Source: an uncultured Bacilli bacterium
Lineage (GTDB): Bacteria; Bacillota_I; Bacilli_A; RF39; UBA660
Length of the DNA: 55,770 bases
Assembly: GCA_934096735.1 (NCBI GenBank)
Contig: CAKOMS010000005.1
Location: forward strand, 1 to 55,770
Direction: 5' to 3'
In this document: one piece after another, positions 26,131 to 35,949 of the stretch
How positions within the stretch are numbered: position 1 is the stretch's first letter
How the letters are laid out: every line of letters starts with the position of its first letter
Notes under the pieces: model-generated
What the model was told of the DNA's origin: nothing
The model's input: the letters and a program-made list of their open reading frames with translations, nothing else
The model's database searches: none
Translations under genes and position numbers: made by a program

Positions 26131-26853
26131 ATGAAGAAAGTCGGTACAGTTTTATTATTAGTAATGATGATATTTTTTAATGTCTCTGCAAAATCTTCAT
26201 GTTCATACAAAGAACAAACAGATTTAAATAGTAAAGCAGCAAATGTAAAGGCATCATATGAAATAACTACTATTACTAAAAAATATGAAGATATGGATAT
26301 AAACTCTGAAGTATTAAAAGTAACAATATTAAATGTAACTGAAGATTTATACGTAAAAGTTAGAGATGATTATAAAAATGAAGAAAAATTTTTCCACAAC
26401 AGTGATAGTGATAAAGGAGTTGTAACATTCATTTGGGAAGCAGTAGATAAAGTTACAAACTTTACTATTGAAGTATATTCAAGTGATAAAACAAATTGTC
26501 CGGGTGAAAAATACAAAACAATTTATCTAACACTACCAAGATATAATGATTTTTACAATAGAATTATTTGTCAAGAAAATCCAGATTTCTATTTATGTAA
26601 AAAGTTTGTTACTTCAAAACAAATAGATGATGTAGAATTTGAAAAAAAATTAATTAGTTATCAAAAAGGTCTTATAGATAAAGATGGAGATAAAACAGAT
26701 GATAATAATAAAAATAATGGAATTATAAATAAAGTTGGAAATTTCGTTGTTAAATATAAATGGTATATAATAGGTGGATTTATTTTAATTGGTACATCTT
26801 CTTATGTAATAATTAGAATAAAAACTAAAAAGCAAAGGGAGTTAGGTTTATGA
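26131..26853 (+). CDS. Exported protein with C-terminal membrane anchor, first gene of pilus/T4SS locus
   Basis: Not recognised. 240 residues: a signal peptide (about 1-20, ending VSA), an ectodomain with several Cys, an Asn/Asp-rich linker (about 185-200), one transmembrane segment (about 213-231) and a short basic tail. This is a type I surface-anchored layout without an LPXTG motif. The stop overlaps the start of the giant exported protein (ATGA), so the two are coupled and may interact. Confidence 0.75.
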   Translation: MKKVGTVLLLVMMIFFNVSAKSSCSYKEQTDLNSKAANVKASYEITTITKKYEDMDINSEVLKVTILNVTEDLYVKVRDDYKNEEKFFHNSDSDKGVVTFIWEAVDKVTNFTIEVYSSDKTNCPGEKYKTIYLTLPRYNDFYNRIICQENPDFYLCKKFVTSKQIDDVEFEKKLISYQKGLIDKDGDKTDDNNKNNGIINKVGNFVVKYKWYIIGGFILIGTSSYVIIRIKTKKQRELGL

Positions 26854-29800
26854 TGAAGTTAAATAAATTATTTCTAGGAGCGGTATCATTATTATTAGTT
26901 CCAAACTTGGTATCAGCAAAAAGAACTTGTGAAGACATAAAGATTTATGGTGGAGCAGATTTCATGACAAATACTGGTTATGTTATGAAAACAGATAATG
27001 GTAGTAGTAATTACCATTTATTTACATTAAGAGATGAAGAAGCTGCTTTTGCGGCATTTTGTCGTAATGCAGGTTATTCCGGTGGAAAGGCATCAGATAA
27101 ACAACAATTCGTTTGTAAAGAGGTGCTTTTTGATACAACAACTGATAACGAAACTCAAAAGGCATATGATGCTGGTATACTTAGTATGTTAAAAAGTTAT
27201 GAAAATAGTGGAAAATCAACAGATAGTTATGTTGCTACCAATTTAGCACTTAGAACATATGAAATGTATTGGAAAACAGTTCAAAGTGCAAACGGTTCAA
27301 ATGGAACAGGATATAACCATGCACACCAATATTATAACAACTTATGGTTAGAAGATAGTTCCATTAAAGGAAAACTTGAAAAAATAAGTTCTTATGGACC
27401 TCAAGTTAGACTAGAAGCATATAGTACTGCAGCAAAAAATGTTTCATGGGAACCAAATGCAGGATCAATAGAAAGTTCTGCAAAAAGTTTAGTTAGTGAA
27501 GCATTAGATGCATCAATAGATTATCTAGAAAATGGAGCAGCTTCTCTAACTTGGAATGAAAAACCAATAATTAAAACAAACAAAACTAGTAGTAATTATA
27601 CAGCTACAGTAGAATACACATTAAAGGTTAAAAACTTTAAATCATCAGATGCGTTCATTAAAATTAAAAAATTAGGTTGTTCAAATTGTAATGGTGTATC
27701 AATGACTGCAACAGCAGATGGAAGTAGTGTATCAGAAGGAAGTAGTATATTAAGTGGACCATCAAGTGACGAAAAAGATATAAAATTGGTTATTAATTTA
27801 TCAGCACCATTAAGTTACAATTGTGGTGGTAAAATAAAATTAGAAATAGAACTTGAATATTATGATGAATCAATTTCAACTGAAGCATTTACATTAAAAT
27901 CAGCAGCATGTTCATCATCATCAAATGATGGTTGTCAAGAATTCTATTTGCTTTACAAAGAAGATGCAACTCAAGAAGCTAAATTAGAAGCAGATGTTGA
28001 TATTTGTAAAGAAAGAAAAGATAATAATTGTCAAACTATAATTAATAATGCATATTGTAGTAAAGATGATTCAGAAATAGATGTTAAAGAAGGATACGAA
28101 GTTGATCAAACTTCATGTAGTATTAAAAGTGAAGATGAAAACATTATCAAATGTATAATTGATGGAGAAGATGATAATGGAGATTCTTATGAGCTTACTA
28201 AAAAAATAAAAAATAATAAATATTGTAAGGTATTCTGTAAAGAAGATTATAAATTAACATTACCTGGACAAAAAGACACTATAAGTGGTAGATATTTCAC
28301 TTTAGAAGCAAGTGTTGAAGGTGCAGAGAGATGTTATACAGGAGAAATTACTGATAGAAAAGAATTTTTAGCAGATCTTGATGCTAAGAGAAAATCAATA
28401 ATAGATGCATGGAATACATGGAATAAGTGGTATCAAGGATCAATAAGTAAAAACGACCATTATAGAGCACATACAGCAAGTGACCATAGTTGTAATTTAC
28501 CATGTGAAGAAGAAGGTTGTTGTGATACATGTGATTGTTCTGTAAGCTACGATGGATGGTACAGAACATGGAATTATACTGAATATACTTATGATGGAAC
28601 ACCTTATAATATGCCCGCAACAGATTCACGTGATGGTGGATATGCACATTGCGATTGTCATTCTGGCGAAGGAACTGATGGTACTATAGAAAACATACAA
28701 GGAGCAATTGAAGGAGATGAAGGTAGAGCAAGACAAGTATTACTTGGAAAAATCGCCGAATATATTGAAATGTTAAATGAATACAATAAGTGTTCTGGTA
28801 TTGGTACAGTAGAACATGCTAAAGATTATACATATAAAGATATAGATGGATGGAAAATGTCTTTTGAATATGATCCTGAATTAAAATATTATTATGAAGA
28901 AGAATATATGGGACTTATCAAAAAAGATGAAAACAAAATGCAAGAAGTAACTAAGAGTACAACAGATGTTGAACAAAATATTTGTACAGGAGATGTTAAT
29001 GATAGTTACAAAGAATGTAAAAATTCTAGTTGGATAAGTGCAATAGATAAAACAAAAGATACAGTACCATCATTCTTATGTAAACAAAGTGGAAATGTGT
29101 TTACTTGTACTACTGAAAAAATTGTAGTATCTAGTGCAAGATATGTAAAACAAGAAATGAAAGGTGAAAGTTCATACAAATCACCAGTAAGTTTCTATAC
29201 ACAATATCCAACAGGAGCAGTATCATACTCAACTCAAGATTTAGGAAATAGTGTTCCAAATATTTCACCAATCAAAGATACTTCTAAAAAAACAGGAGAA
29301 GAAGTTGGAGGACTTCCAGTTGGACTTGGTACTAAGCAAGGTGTTTATGATTATGCGATTAAGATAAGTAATGTAGGAAACTACTTTAGTAAAGATGGAC
29401 TTGGAAGAATAATGGGAGCAGATACAAATATTGTAACTACTGTTCAAGAAGGAATATGTAAATTCGATGGTGGTTTAAAAGGATCTGCGACTGTTAAAAA
29501 TGAAACAATCTCTAATGGAGTTTATACTTGCGGATATACTGTTAACTGTCCAGATTGTCCTGCAGTATGTGATCCAGAGCCATGTGAAATTCCAGGATGT
29601 GGAGAAAACTCTTGTCCAATAACTTGTGATAATTGTATTTATACAAATGGTAAAACAAATACAAGTTACAAACCAATTTCGTCTGGAAATATTAATCCAA
29701 ACAATAGAGTAATGGGATTAAACTGGAGAGCAGATAAAGAAACATCAGCATTATCACTTAAAGCTTATGTTACAACATATGAAATTCAAAAATCTGGTGA

Positions 29801-30212
29801 AGAAATATATGATATCAACTATGAAGATAAAAATTATGATATTAAAGATATAGATAGAAATATTGGAATGCAGGTTAAATTAGATTCATCAACAATTCAA
29901 TTTATAAGAAAGTATAATTCTGGAAGAACTTATGCAGATAATACATTAACTTGTTATGATTATGGAAAAGAAAAAAATACATTCTGTTATAGTGAATTTA
30001 TAGATGAGTTAATTAAAGAAAAGCCAAATAATGTTAAGATAACTGGTGGAGAAAGATTAACAACTGATGCAGAAAGAAAACTTAAATCATCAACATCAGG
30101 TTATTGGGTAACTTGGTCAGAAGCAATGACAAGTCCAAAAACAGAATGGCAAGTTACAAATCAATTTGGTCTTGATTATAAAGAAATAGGAATAGGACCA
30201 TCATGGAAATAG
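26850..30212 (+). CDS. Large Cys-rich exported protein, putative adhesin or pilus tip
   Basis: 1120 residues. A signal peptide (about 1-23, ending VSA) is present, with no C-terminal anchor or sortase motif. The N-terminal 200 residues, with AAFCRNAGY near Cys71 and YVATNLALRTYEMYW near 127-141, loosely resemble thioester domains of Gram-positive pilus-tip adhesins, but Asn stands where the thioester Gln is expected. Two dense Cys clusters follow (about 548-600 and 895-935). Leading the Tad genes, it could be a tip protein, adhesin or secreted substrate; this is inferred from position. ATG 26850 is followed directly by another ATG. Confidence 0.7.
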   Translation: MMKLNKLFLGAVSLLLVPNLVSAKRTCEDIKIYGGADFMTNTGYVMKTDNGSSNYHLFTLRDEEAAFAAFCRNAGYSGGKASDKQQFVCKEVLFDTTTDNETQKAYDAGILSMLKSYENSGKSTDSYVATNLALRTYEMYWKTVQSANGSNGTGYNHAHQYYNNLWLEDSSIKGKLEKISSYGPQVRLEAYSTAAKNVSWEPNAGSIESSAKSLVSEALDASIDYLENGAASLTWNEKPIIKTNKTSSNYTATVEYTLKVKNFKSSDAFIKIKKLGCSNCNGVSMTATADGSSVSEGSSILSGPSSDEKDIKLVINLSAPLSYNCGGKIKLEIELEYYDESISTEAFTLKSAACSSSSNDGCQEFYLLYKEDATQEAKLEADVDICKERKDNNCQTIINNAYCSKDDSEIDVKEGYEVDQTSCSIKSEDENIIKCIIDGEDDNGDSYELTKKIKNNKYCKVFCKEDYKLTLPGQKDTISGRYFTLEASVEGAERCYTGEITDRKEFLADLDAKRKSIIDAWNTWNKWYQGSISKNDHYRAHTASDHSCNLPCEEEGCCDTCDCSVSYDGWYRTWNYTEYTYDGTPYNMPATDSRDGGYAHCDCHSGEGTDGTIENIQGAIEGDEGRARQVLLGKIAEYIEMLNEYNKCSGIGTVEHAKDYTYKDIDGWKMSFEYDPELKYYYEEEYMGLIKKDENKMQEVTKSTTDVEQNICTGDVNDSYKECKNSSWISAIDKTKDTVPSFLCKQSGNVFTCTTEKIVVSSARYVKQEMKGESSYKSPVSFYTQYPTGAVSYSTQDLGNSVPNISPIKDTSKKTGEEVGGLPVGLGTKQGVYDYAIKISNVGNYFSKDGLGRIMGADTNIVTTVQEGICKFDGGLKGSATVKNETISNGVYTCGYTVNCPDCPAVCDPEPCEIPGCGENSCPITCDNCIYTNGKTNTSYKPISSGNINPNNRVMGLNWRADKETSALSLKAYVTTYEIQKSGEEIYDINYEDKNYDIKDIDRNIGMQVKLDSSTIQFIRKYNSGRTYADNTLTCYDYGKEKNTFCYSEFIDELIKEKPNNVKITGGERLTTDAERKLKSSTSGYWVTWSEAMTSPKTEWQVTNQFGLDYKEIGIGPSWK

Positions 30213-30229
30213 AAAGGATGTGCAAATAG

Positions 30230-30640
30230 ATGAAGGAAGCATATTGGGGTTATTGGATAGTGTTACTTGGAGTATTTATAGTAGTTATTATGCTATTAAT
30301 TCAAAATGTTACTTCAACTAGCACAGAAACAGATTATAACGTAAAACAAATAGCAGAAGCATCAATGGTTGATGCAGTAGATTATGGTTATTATAGAGAG
30401 TATGGAGAAATTAAAATAAATAAAGAAAAATTTATGGAAAGTTTTTTAAGAAGATATGCTGATATAGCAGATGTAACGACAGATACTACTGTATCATTCA
30501 CAAATATTTATGAAGCACCACCAAAAGTGAGTGTAGAAATAATTACAAAATCAAAAACATATTCAATAGCAAGTGATTCAACTTCATTTGATATGGCTAG
30601 TAGAATAGATGCTATATTAGAATCTGGTTCAAATAGTTAA
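30230..30640 (+). CDS. Pilin-like/pseudopilin protein of the Tad module
   Basis: 136 residues: a very short N-terminus (MKEAYWGYW), a single transmembrane helix (about 10-30), then a soluble domain. Layout and neighbourhood fit TadE-like or DUF5411-like pseudopilins. The MKEA start is shared with the four small pilin-like genes at 34389-35949. It lacks the classical G-xxxxE prepilin peptidase site. An AAAGGATG site lies upstream; it is followed after 14 nt by cpaB. Confidence 0.7.
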   Translation: MKEAYWGYWIVLLGVFIVVIMLLIQNVTSTSTETDYNVKQIAEASMVDAVDYGYYREYGEIKINKEKFMESFLRRYADIADVTTDTTVSFTNIYEAPPKVSVEIITKSKTYSIASDSTSFDMASRIDAILESGSNS

Positions 30641-30654
30641 CAAGGAGGAATAAA

Positions 30655-31455
30655 ATGGGAAATTTAGGAGCAACATTAAAAAGATTTATAGCAAATAAAA
30701 ATACTGTTACAATAATAGCTGTTCTAGCTGGTGTAATAGTATTATGGTATTTCTATAATTATAGAGTTAATCAAGCTATTACAACAATAAAAATACCATA
30801 TTCTGTTGTTAAAATAGATACTGGCAAAAAAATTGAAGCAGACAATATTCTATATAAAGAAATAACTGCAACAACACTAAAAGATAGTGATATGATAACA
30901 GATATCAATCAAATAGTAGGTAAATACGTTTGTACTGGTACAAGTATTCCTCAAAATGGTTTCTTTTATCAAAGTCAAGTTTGTGAAGAAAAAGAAATAA
31001 GTAACTCTTTCCTTGAAAGAATTCAAGATGGATATACTTTATATCAATTAAAAGTTAATAATGAAACTACTTATGCAAACTCAATATTACCAGATAGTTA
31101 TATTGATTTATACATGCAAGCTATTGATGATGATAGAAATGTAGTTTTTGGACCACTTATTGAAAGTATTCAAGTATATGCAGTTAGAGATTCATCTGGT
31201 AAAGATGTATTCTGGGATTCTGATGCTGGAGATTCTGCTTACTTAATATTTGCAGTACCAAATAATTATTTTAAATTATTAACAGTTAGTGGACTTGTTC
31301 AAAGTTATTCTATAAGACTTACACCAGTACCAAGAGGAACAAGTTATACACAAAATCCTGGTGAAACAAAAATTACAAGTGTAGAAATGTGTCAATTCAT
31401 TGTAAGAAATGCCGCTGAATTTACTGATGTGGAAGGAATAGATTGTAATGAATGA
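30655..31455 (+). CDS. CpaB/RcpC-like SAF-domain pilus assembly protein
   Basis: 266 residues. One N-terminal transmembrane segment (about 17-36) is followed by a SAF-like domain (about 43-110) and a C-terminal domain typical of Flp pilus assembly protein CpaB (SILPDSYIDLYMQ, then RLTPVPRG). In diderms CpaB works with a secretin; this monoderm locus has none, so it is probably a wall-side scaffold. It overlaps the ATPase gene by 8 nt. Confidence 0.85.
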   Translation: MGNLGATLKRFIANKNTVTIIAVLAGVIVLWYFYNYRVNQAITTIKIPYSVVKIDTGKKIEADNILYKEITATTLKDSDMITDINQIVGKYVCTGTSIPQNGFFYQSQVCEEKEISNSFLERIQDGYTLYQLKVNNETTYANSILPDSYIDLYMQAIDDDRNVVFGPLIESIQVYAVRDSSGKDVFWDSDAGDSAYLIFAVPNNYFKLLTVSGLVQSYSIRLTPVPRGTSYTQNPGETKITSVEMCQFIVRNAAEFTDVEGIDCNE

Positions 31456-32548
31456 TACAATTTTTTCACAAATTGATTTTGGACCTATAAAAGAGTTTTT
31501 AGATGATGATAATATAACCGATATTTCTTATAGCAATAATGGTCAAATCCATTTAAAAACTCTTGATAAAGGTGTTTATAGAATTGAAAGGCCAGAAATA
31601 AACAATGCGTTATTAGAAAAGCTTGCCTTTCAATGCTCTAATGTAATGGGTAAAACATTTAATATGGCTCATCCATTACTAGATGCAGAATCTGCTGAGT
31701 TACGTCTTAACTTTATACATGATTCAATCTCTACTAATGGTATAGCATGTACAATAAGAAAAACTCCTGCAAAGATAAGACTTAATAAAGAAAAATTACT
31801 AAATGAAAAATATGTAACTGAAGATTTATTAAATTTTATACTTACTTGTGTAGGTGGACATTGTAACATTATTGTAAGTGGAGAGACTGGTTCAGGTAAA
31901 ACAGAACTAGTAAAGTATCTAGCAAGTCATATTACTGAAAATGAAAAAGTAATAACTATTGAAGATACATTGGAACTTCACTTAGATAAAATATTTCCAC
32001 ATAGAGATATAATCGCAATGAAAACAAATAACATTGCATCATACAGTGACGTTTTAGTAGCCTGCATGAGACAAAACCCAAGATGGATTTTACTATCAGA
32101 AGTTCGTTCAGCAGAAGCAGTTACTGCAGTTCGTAACTCAATATCTTCTGGACATAACATTCTATCAACAATCCACTCAGATAGAGCATTAAACGTGCCA
32201 ATGCGTTTATATAGTTTACTTGAATCTAGTCAAGATATTGATCAATTTTTAAAATCAATTCATAGATATGTTCAACTTGCAATTCATGTTAAAGGTTACA
32301 TGAGTAAAGAACTAGGAAGATTCCAAAGAGAAATTGTTGAAGTATGTGAATTTTATGTTGACGAAAATAACGAAGCAAAATCTAATGTTATTTATAAAAA
32401 AAGTTTAGATGGTAAAATTAATATAAAAAATCCAACTAAATATTTAATAGATTACTTAGGTAGTCAAGGTGTTGATTTAGATGAACATTATTTTATAAAA
32501 GAAGATGAAATGAAAGCAACACCTAATACAGTTATAGAAGAATTATAA
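31448..32548 (+). CDS. TadA/CpaF-type secretion ATPase (VirB11 superfamily)
   Basis: 366 residues. Motor ATPase for pilus assembly. Walker A SGETGSGKT is near residue 144, the Asp box VITIEDTLEL near 167, Walker B WILLSEVRSAEA near 215 and the His box ILSTIHSD near 238. The N-terminal domain (about 1-125) carries DISYSNNGQIHLK. It is the only VirB11-superfamily ATPase in the window, so it could power the Tad pilus alone or also serve the adjoining VirB4/VirD4 machine. Confidence 0.92.
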   Translation: MNDTIFSQIDFGPIKEFLDDDNITDISYSNNGQIHLKTLDKGVYRIERPEINNALLEKLAFQCSNVMGKTFNMAHPLLDAESAELRLNFIHDSISTNGIACTIRKTPAKIRLNKEKLLNEKYVTEDLLNFILTCVGGHCNIIVSGETGSGKTELVKYLASHITENEKVITIEDTLELHLDKIFPHRDIIAMKTNNIASYSDVLVACMRQNPRWILLSEVRSAEAVTAVRNSISSGHNILSTIHSDRALNVPMRLYSLLESSQDIDQFLKSIHRYVQLAIHVKGYMSKELGRFQREIVEVCEFYVDENNEAKSNVIYKKSLDGKINIKNPTKYLIDYLGSQGVDLDEHYFIKEDEMKATPNTVIEEL

Positions 32549-32573
32549 AATAGAATAAGAAAGAGGGTGCAAA

Positions 32574-33482
32574 ATGAAAACATTACCAGAGTTATTTATA
32601 TTACTTGGAATTACAATATTTGTAATAATATATCGTAAAAATAATGGTGAAGGAAATGTTTATGAAAATATTGTTAATACAGTTGGTGGTATATATGATA
32701 AATATGCACCTTATTCATTTAAAACAGTTAGAGCAAAAGTAAAAGAACTTGGTCAAGAGTATACAACTAGACAATATGTAACTCAAGTTGTTTTAATAGG
32801 AGGCTTTGCAGCCTTCATAGGATATTTTTATTTTAGAAGTATCATTTGGGGAATAGTATATGGAGTATTAGCAACTTTAATAGTACCATACTTTGCATAT
32901 TTAAGAAGTCAAAGAATATATAGTGAATTTATATTTGAACAAATACAATCATATACAACGAATGTAATAATGGAATTTAATACTACTCAAAGTTTTGTAA
33001 AAAGCTTAGAAGGAGTAAGAGACTCTGGTATAGTAGAAGAACCAGTATTAAGTGACATAAAGAAAATGATTGATTTATCATATCAAAATGGTACTATAGA
33101 TGAATCAATTGAATACTTTAATTCTAAGTATCCATATTATATGGTTAAAAATATGCATCAATTATTCCTACAAATTACAAAAGAAGGTGCAAAAGATGCT
33201 GGTGAATCTCTTGAAAATATGAGTATGGATATAGATGCCCTAGTAGAAGGTGTTTACAGAGACCAAATGGATAGAAAAAACTTTCATACTAAGTTCGTTA
33301 CATTTGGTATAGCATTATTTGGACTAGTGCTTATAGTACAAGTTTTACTTCAAAAAGATAATTATTTAGAACTATTGGAAATATGGTATGTAAAATTAAT
33401 ATTGCATGCTATCGTAATAATTAATGTCTACTTCTTAATAAGTGGAGAAAAATACTATAATGAAGATGTAGGTGTTGAATAA
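32574..33482 (+). CDS. TadB-like pilus assembly membrane platform protein
   Basis: 302 residues. One N-terminal membrane segment, a pair around 75-105 and a pair in the last 60 residues flank a cytoplasmic helical domain (T2SSF-like, about 115-230). Size, topology and order after the TadA ATPase identify TadB. The stop codon overlaps the start of the next gene (TAATG). Confidence 0.85.
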   Translation: MKTLPELFILLGITIFVIIYRKNNGEGNVYENIVNTVGGIYDKYAPYSFKTVRAKVKELGQEYTTRQYVTQVVLIGGFAAFIGYFYFRSIIWGIVYGVLATLIVPYFAYLRSQRIYSEFIFEQIQSYTTNVIMEFNTTQSFVKSLEGVRDSGIVEEPVLSDIKKMIDLSYQNGTIDESIEYFNSKYPYYMVKNMHQLFLQITKEGAKDAGESLENMSMDIDALVEGVYRDQMDRKNFHTKFVTFGIALFGLVLIVQVLLQKDNYLELLEIWYVKLILHAIVIINVYFLISGEKYYNEDVGVE

Positions 33483-34270
33483 TGCAAATAGAGATTATTA
33501 TTATTACAATTCTTATATTCTTTGTACTATCATATAATGGCCAATTAAGTATCAAAAAATTAATTGAAGATAATTATGCATTATTTAGAAAATTAGAAGA
33601 AGATGATTGGGATTTTTATTGTCGTGCAAGATGGGGTGACCAAGCAAATTCAAGTCAACTTTTTGTAAAAAGAGTTAGAAATGGCTTAATGGTAATTGTG
33701 TTTGGATTATTCTTTCTTTTACAAAATTTAGATGCTTTAAAAATTGTATTTTGTTTAGTATTAGGTTATGTGGTTTTTAAACTTGATTATTACAATATAA
33801 AATCATATTATAAAAGACATATCTTTTATATAGATAGTATGTTACCACATTATTTAAAAAGTATAGAAATACTAATACAACACTATACAGTACCGGTTGC
33901 AATAGGAAAGTCAGTTATGGATGCTCCAGATATATTTAAAGATGGTTTACAAGAAATGATCAATGAAATAAATTCTGGTGATGATTCAATTAATCCATAT
34001 ATGAATTTTGCCAAAAGATATCCAGTAAGAGATTCAATGAGAATGATGAGACTTTTATATCGTTTAAGTTTAGGTAGACAAGATAGAAAGCAAGAACAAA
34101 TGCTAATGTTTTCAAGAACTATTTCAAACTTGCAACAAAAAGCAAGAGAAACAAAATATAAAAATAGACTTGATAAGATGGAAAATAAAACAATGAGCAT
34201 GCTTATTTCTACAGGTATTGGAGTTATGATAATTATCATATTTGCAGTACTACAAATGATAAATATTTAA
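33482..34270 (+). CDS. TadC-like pilus assembly membrane platform protein
   Basis: 262 residues with a membrane segment at the N-terminus, two around 65-95 and one at the C-terminus (about 240-260). The cytoplasmic helical region includes MLPHYLKSIEILIQHYTVP and the LSLGRQDRKQEQMLMFSR stretch. It pairs with TadB to form the inner-membrane platform. Ends at a terminator, so the first transcription unit of the locus probably covers 26131-34270. Confidence 0.85.
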   Translation: MQIEIIIITILIFFVLSYNGQLSIKKLIEDNYALFRKLEEDDWDFYCRARWGDQANSSQLFVKRVRNGLMVIVFGLFFLLQNLDALKIVFCLVLGYVVFKLDYYNIKSYYKRHIFYIDSMLPHYLKSIEILIQHYTVPVAIGKSVMDAPDIFKDGLQEMINEINSGDDSINPYMNFAKRYPVRDSMRMMRLLYRLSLGRQDRKQEQMLMFSRTISNLQQKARETKYKNRLDKMENKTMSMLISTGIGVMIIIIFAVLQMINI

Positions 34271-34300
34271 ATAGGTTATTTTATAATAACTTATTTTTTT
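34270..34300 (+). terminator. Terminator between TadC and the pilin genes
   Basis: AATAGGTTATT (34270-34280) pairs with AATAACTTATT (34285-34295), with one G-U pair, then a T-run. Confidence 0.82.
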
Positions 34301-34330
34301 AAAAATTTACATATAAAAAATAAAAAGATA

Positions 34331-34359
34331 TTGTTATTTAACTTAAAATTAGTTATAAT
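34331..34359 (+). promoter_or_regulatory. Promoter of the pilin operon
   Basis: TTGTTA (34331-34336), 17-bp spacer, TATAAT (34354-34359). Its own promoter and the strong AAAGGAGGA site (34374-34382) would let pilin be made in excess over the assembly machine. Confidence 0.85.
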
Positions 34360-34388
34360 AAAAATAGATAATAAAGGAGGAAGAATAA

Positions 34389-34682
34389 ATGAAAGAAGCG
34401 ACTGGTGAATTAAATATGACAGCTGTAACTTTAGGAGCAATTGGTGTTTTAATAGCATTCTTCTATTTAGTTATTTGGCCAAACTTAAAGGTTGGTATGA
34501 CATTATCATCAGCATGTACTGCTGCAGCTGGAAAAGCTTATACTCAAACATTAGGTGAAAATGGTTCTGGCGGAACAATTACTTGTACGGCAGCTAGTAA
34601 AGCTACTGGAATGGGAGCATCATGTACTTATACTCCAGCAAACGGTGATAATTCAAATCCGGTTACAAGAACTTGTGATTAA
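34389..34682 (+). CDS. Putative major pilin of the Tad-like pilus
   Basis: 97 residues: MKEATGELN, one hydrophobic helix (about 10-30), then a small Ser/Thr/Gly/Ala-rich domain with four Cys, which could form disulfides outside the cell. Size, single helix, own promoter and strong ribosome binding site point to the main subunit. No G-xxxxE cleavage site is visible; the Glu at position 3 or 7 may play the part of the conserved pilin Glu5. Confidence 0.75.
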   Translation: MKEATGELNMTAVTLGAIGVLIAFFYLVIWPNLKVGMTLSSACTAAAGKAYTQTLGENGSGGTITCTAASKATGMGASCTYTPANGDNSNPVTRTCD

Positions 34683-34697
34683 GGAAGATTTTAATAA

Positions 34698-34925
34698 ATG
34701 AAAGAGGCAACGGGAGAGTTAAATATAACTATGTTTATTATTTCAGCTTTAGCTATTATAATAGCCTTTTTTTATTTTACTATATGGCCTTTAATTAAAG
34801 GGAATTTAGAGGCAACATCACAATGTAGTAAAGCAATTTGTGACGGTAATCCAGATGATCAAGGAGAAGTTACTTGCCATTTAAAAGGAAAAACAGAAAC
34901 ATTTAAATGTGTTTATAAAGGATAG
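34698..34925 (+). CDS. Second small pilin-like protein
   Basis: 75 residues. The first nine residues (MKEATGELN) are identical to those of the preceding pilin. A helix (about 11-32) and a short domain with four Cys follow. It is probably a paralogous or minor pilin. It lies 15 nt after its neighbour and 11 nt before the next pseudopilin gene. Confidence 0.75.
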   Translation: MKEATGELNITMFIISALAIIIAFFYFTIWPLIKGNLEATSQCSKAICDGNPDDQGEVTCHLKGKTETFKCVYKG

Positions 34926-34936
34926 GAGTGATATAG

Positions 34937-35461
34937 ATGAAAGAAAGTATAGGTGGAGTGCCAATATTTCAATTAGCTATTATATTCCTATTGCTTTTTA
35001 CTGGAATAATGTGTTTAACAATAAACCATTCAAAGGCATTTGGGGTAAAAGATGAAATTATAAATATCATTCAAAGTGATAGTACTAGTGTTATGTCTAG
35101 AAATGAGTTAAGCGACCAAGTACTAGAACAAATACAAGAACATATTACGAATGCAGGATATAGAGTAACTGGAAAATGTCCATCAGGAGAATGGATGGGT
35201 TATAATAGACAAGTAAATAGAGTTAACTGGAATTCAAATCAAGCAGTTTTTTGTGTAAAAGCTGTTGATGTAGCATCTATATACGAAAATGATGCCGTAG
35301 AAAAATGTGGAAGTAAATGTACAGTAGCATCAGGAGAATTTCCAGATATGTACTATTATGAAGTAGCAGTTTTCTATCAATTAGATATTCCAATAATAAA
35401 CAATTTAATGAATTTTACCTTACAAGGTTCTACTAAAACAATGTTAAGTGGTGAAGAATAA
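34937..35461 (+). CDS. TadE/TadF-like pseudopilin
   Basis: 174 residues. MKESIGGVP is followed by a hydrophobic helix (about 10-28) and an extracellular domain with four Cys. The C-terminal AVFYQLDIPIINNLMNFTLQG resembles TadE-type tails, where an amphipathic strand pairs near the membrane. It shares its TAATG stop/start with the next gene, which has the same architecture. Confidence 0.72.
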   Translation: MKESIGGVPIFQLAIIFLLLFTGIMCLTINHSKAFGVKDEIINIIQSDSTSVMSRNELSDQVLEQIQEHITNAGYRVTGKCPSGEWMGYNRQVNRVNWNSNQAVFCVKAVDVASIYENDAVEKCGSKCTVASGEFPDMYYYEVAVFYQLDIPIINNLMNFTLQGSTKTMLSGEE

Positions 35462-35949
35462 TGAAACAAGCGATGTCAACATCAATGATTTTTAAAATAG
35501 TATTAATATTTACATTTTTGTTTATTGCATTTTTAACACTTGCTATTACTTACAATAGAGCCTATCGATTAAAAAATAGTACTTTAAATATTTTTGAGAA
35601 ATATGAAGGCTTAGGAAAAAAAACTTTATCAATAACAAATAGTTATTTAAGAAATAGTGGCTATAAAACTATTGGGCAATGTGAAGTTGGAGAACTTGGA
35701 ATTACAAGTTTAGATGACGTACAATATGAAAAAGTAACAAATAATAAAGATAAAAAATATTATTATTGTGTAAGTGACAGAGTAGTTAAGAATAATAACA
35801 TGGAAAATGTTTATTATAATATAAGACTATTCTTCAAATTTAACTTACCATTTTTTGAAGAATTGCTTACTTATAGTATAACTGGAGAAACAAAAGCAAT
35901 AAGAGTATATGATAAAGATAGACAATTAATAGAAGGGGCACACTCATGA
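35461..35949 (+). CDS. TadE/TadF-like pseudopilin
   Basis: 162 residues, similar in design to its upstream neighbour: MKQAMSTSM, helix (about 10-30), then an ectodomain with two Cys (QCEV and YYCV). The C-terminal FKFNLPFFEELLTYSITG parallels the neighbour's FYQLDIPIINNLMNFTLQG. The pair is likely to form a heterodimeric minor pseudopilin. The next gene starts 4 nt before its end. Confidence 0.72.
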   Translation: MKQAMSTSMIFKIVLIFTFLFIAFLTLAITYNRAYRLKNSTLNIFEKYEGLGKKTLSITNSYLRNSGYKTIGQCEVGELGITSLDDVQYEKVTNNKDKKYYYCVSDRVVKNNNMENVYYNIRLFFKFNLPFFEELLTYSITGETKAIRVYDKDRQLIEGAHS

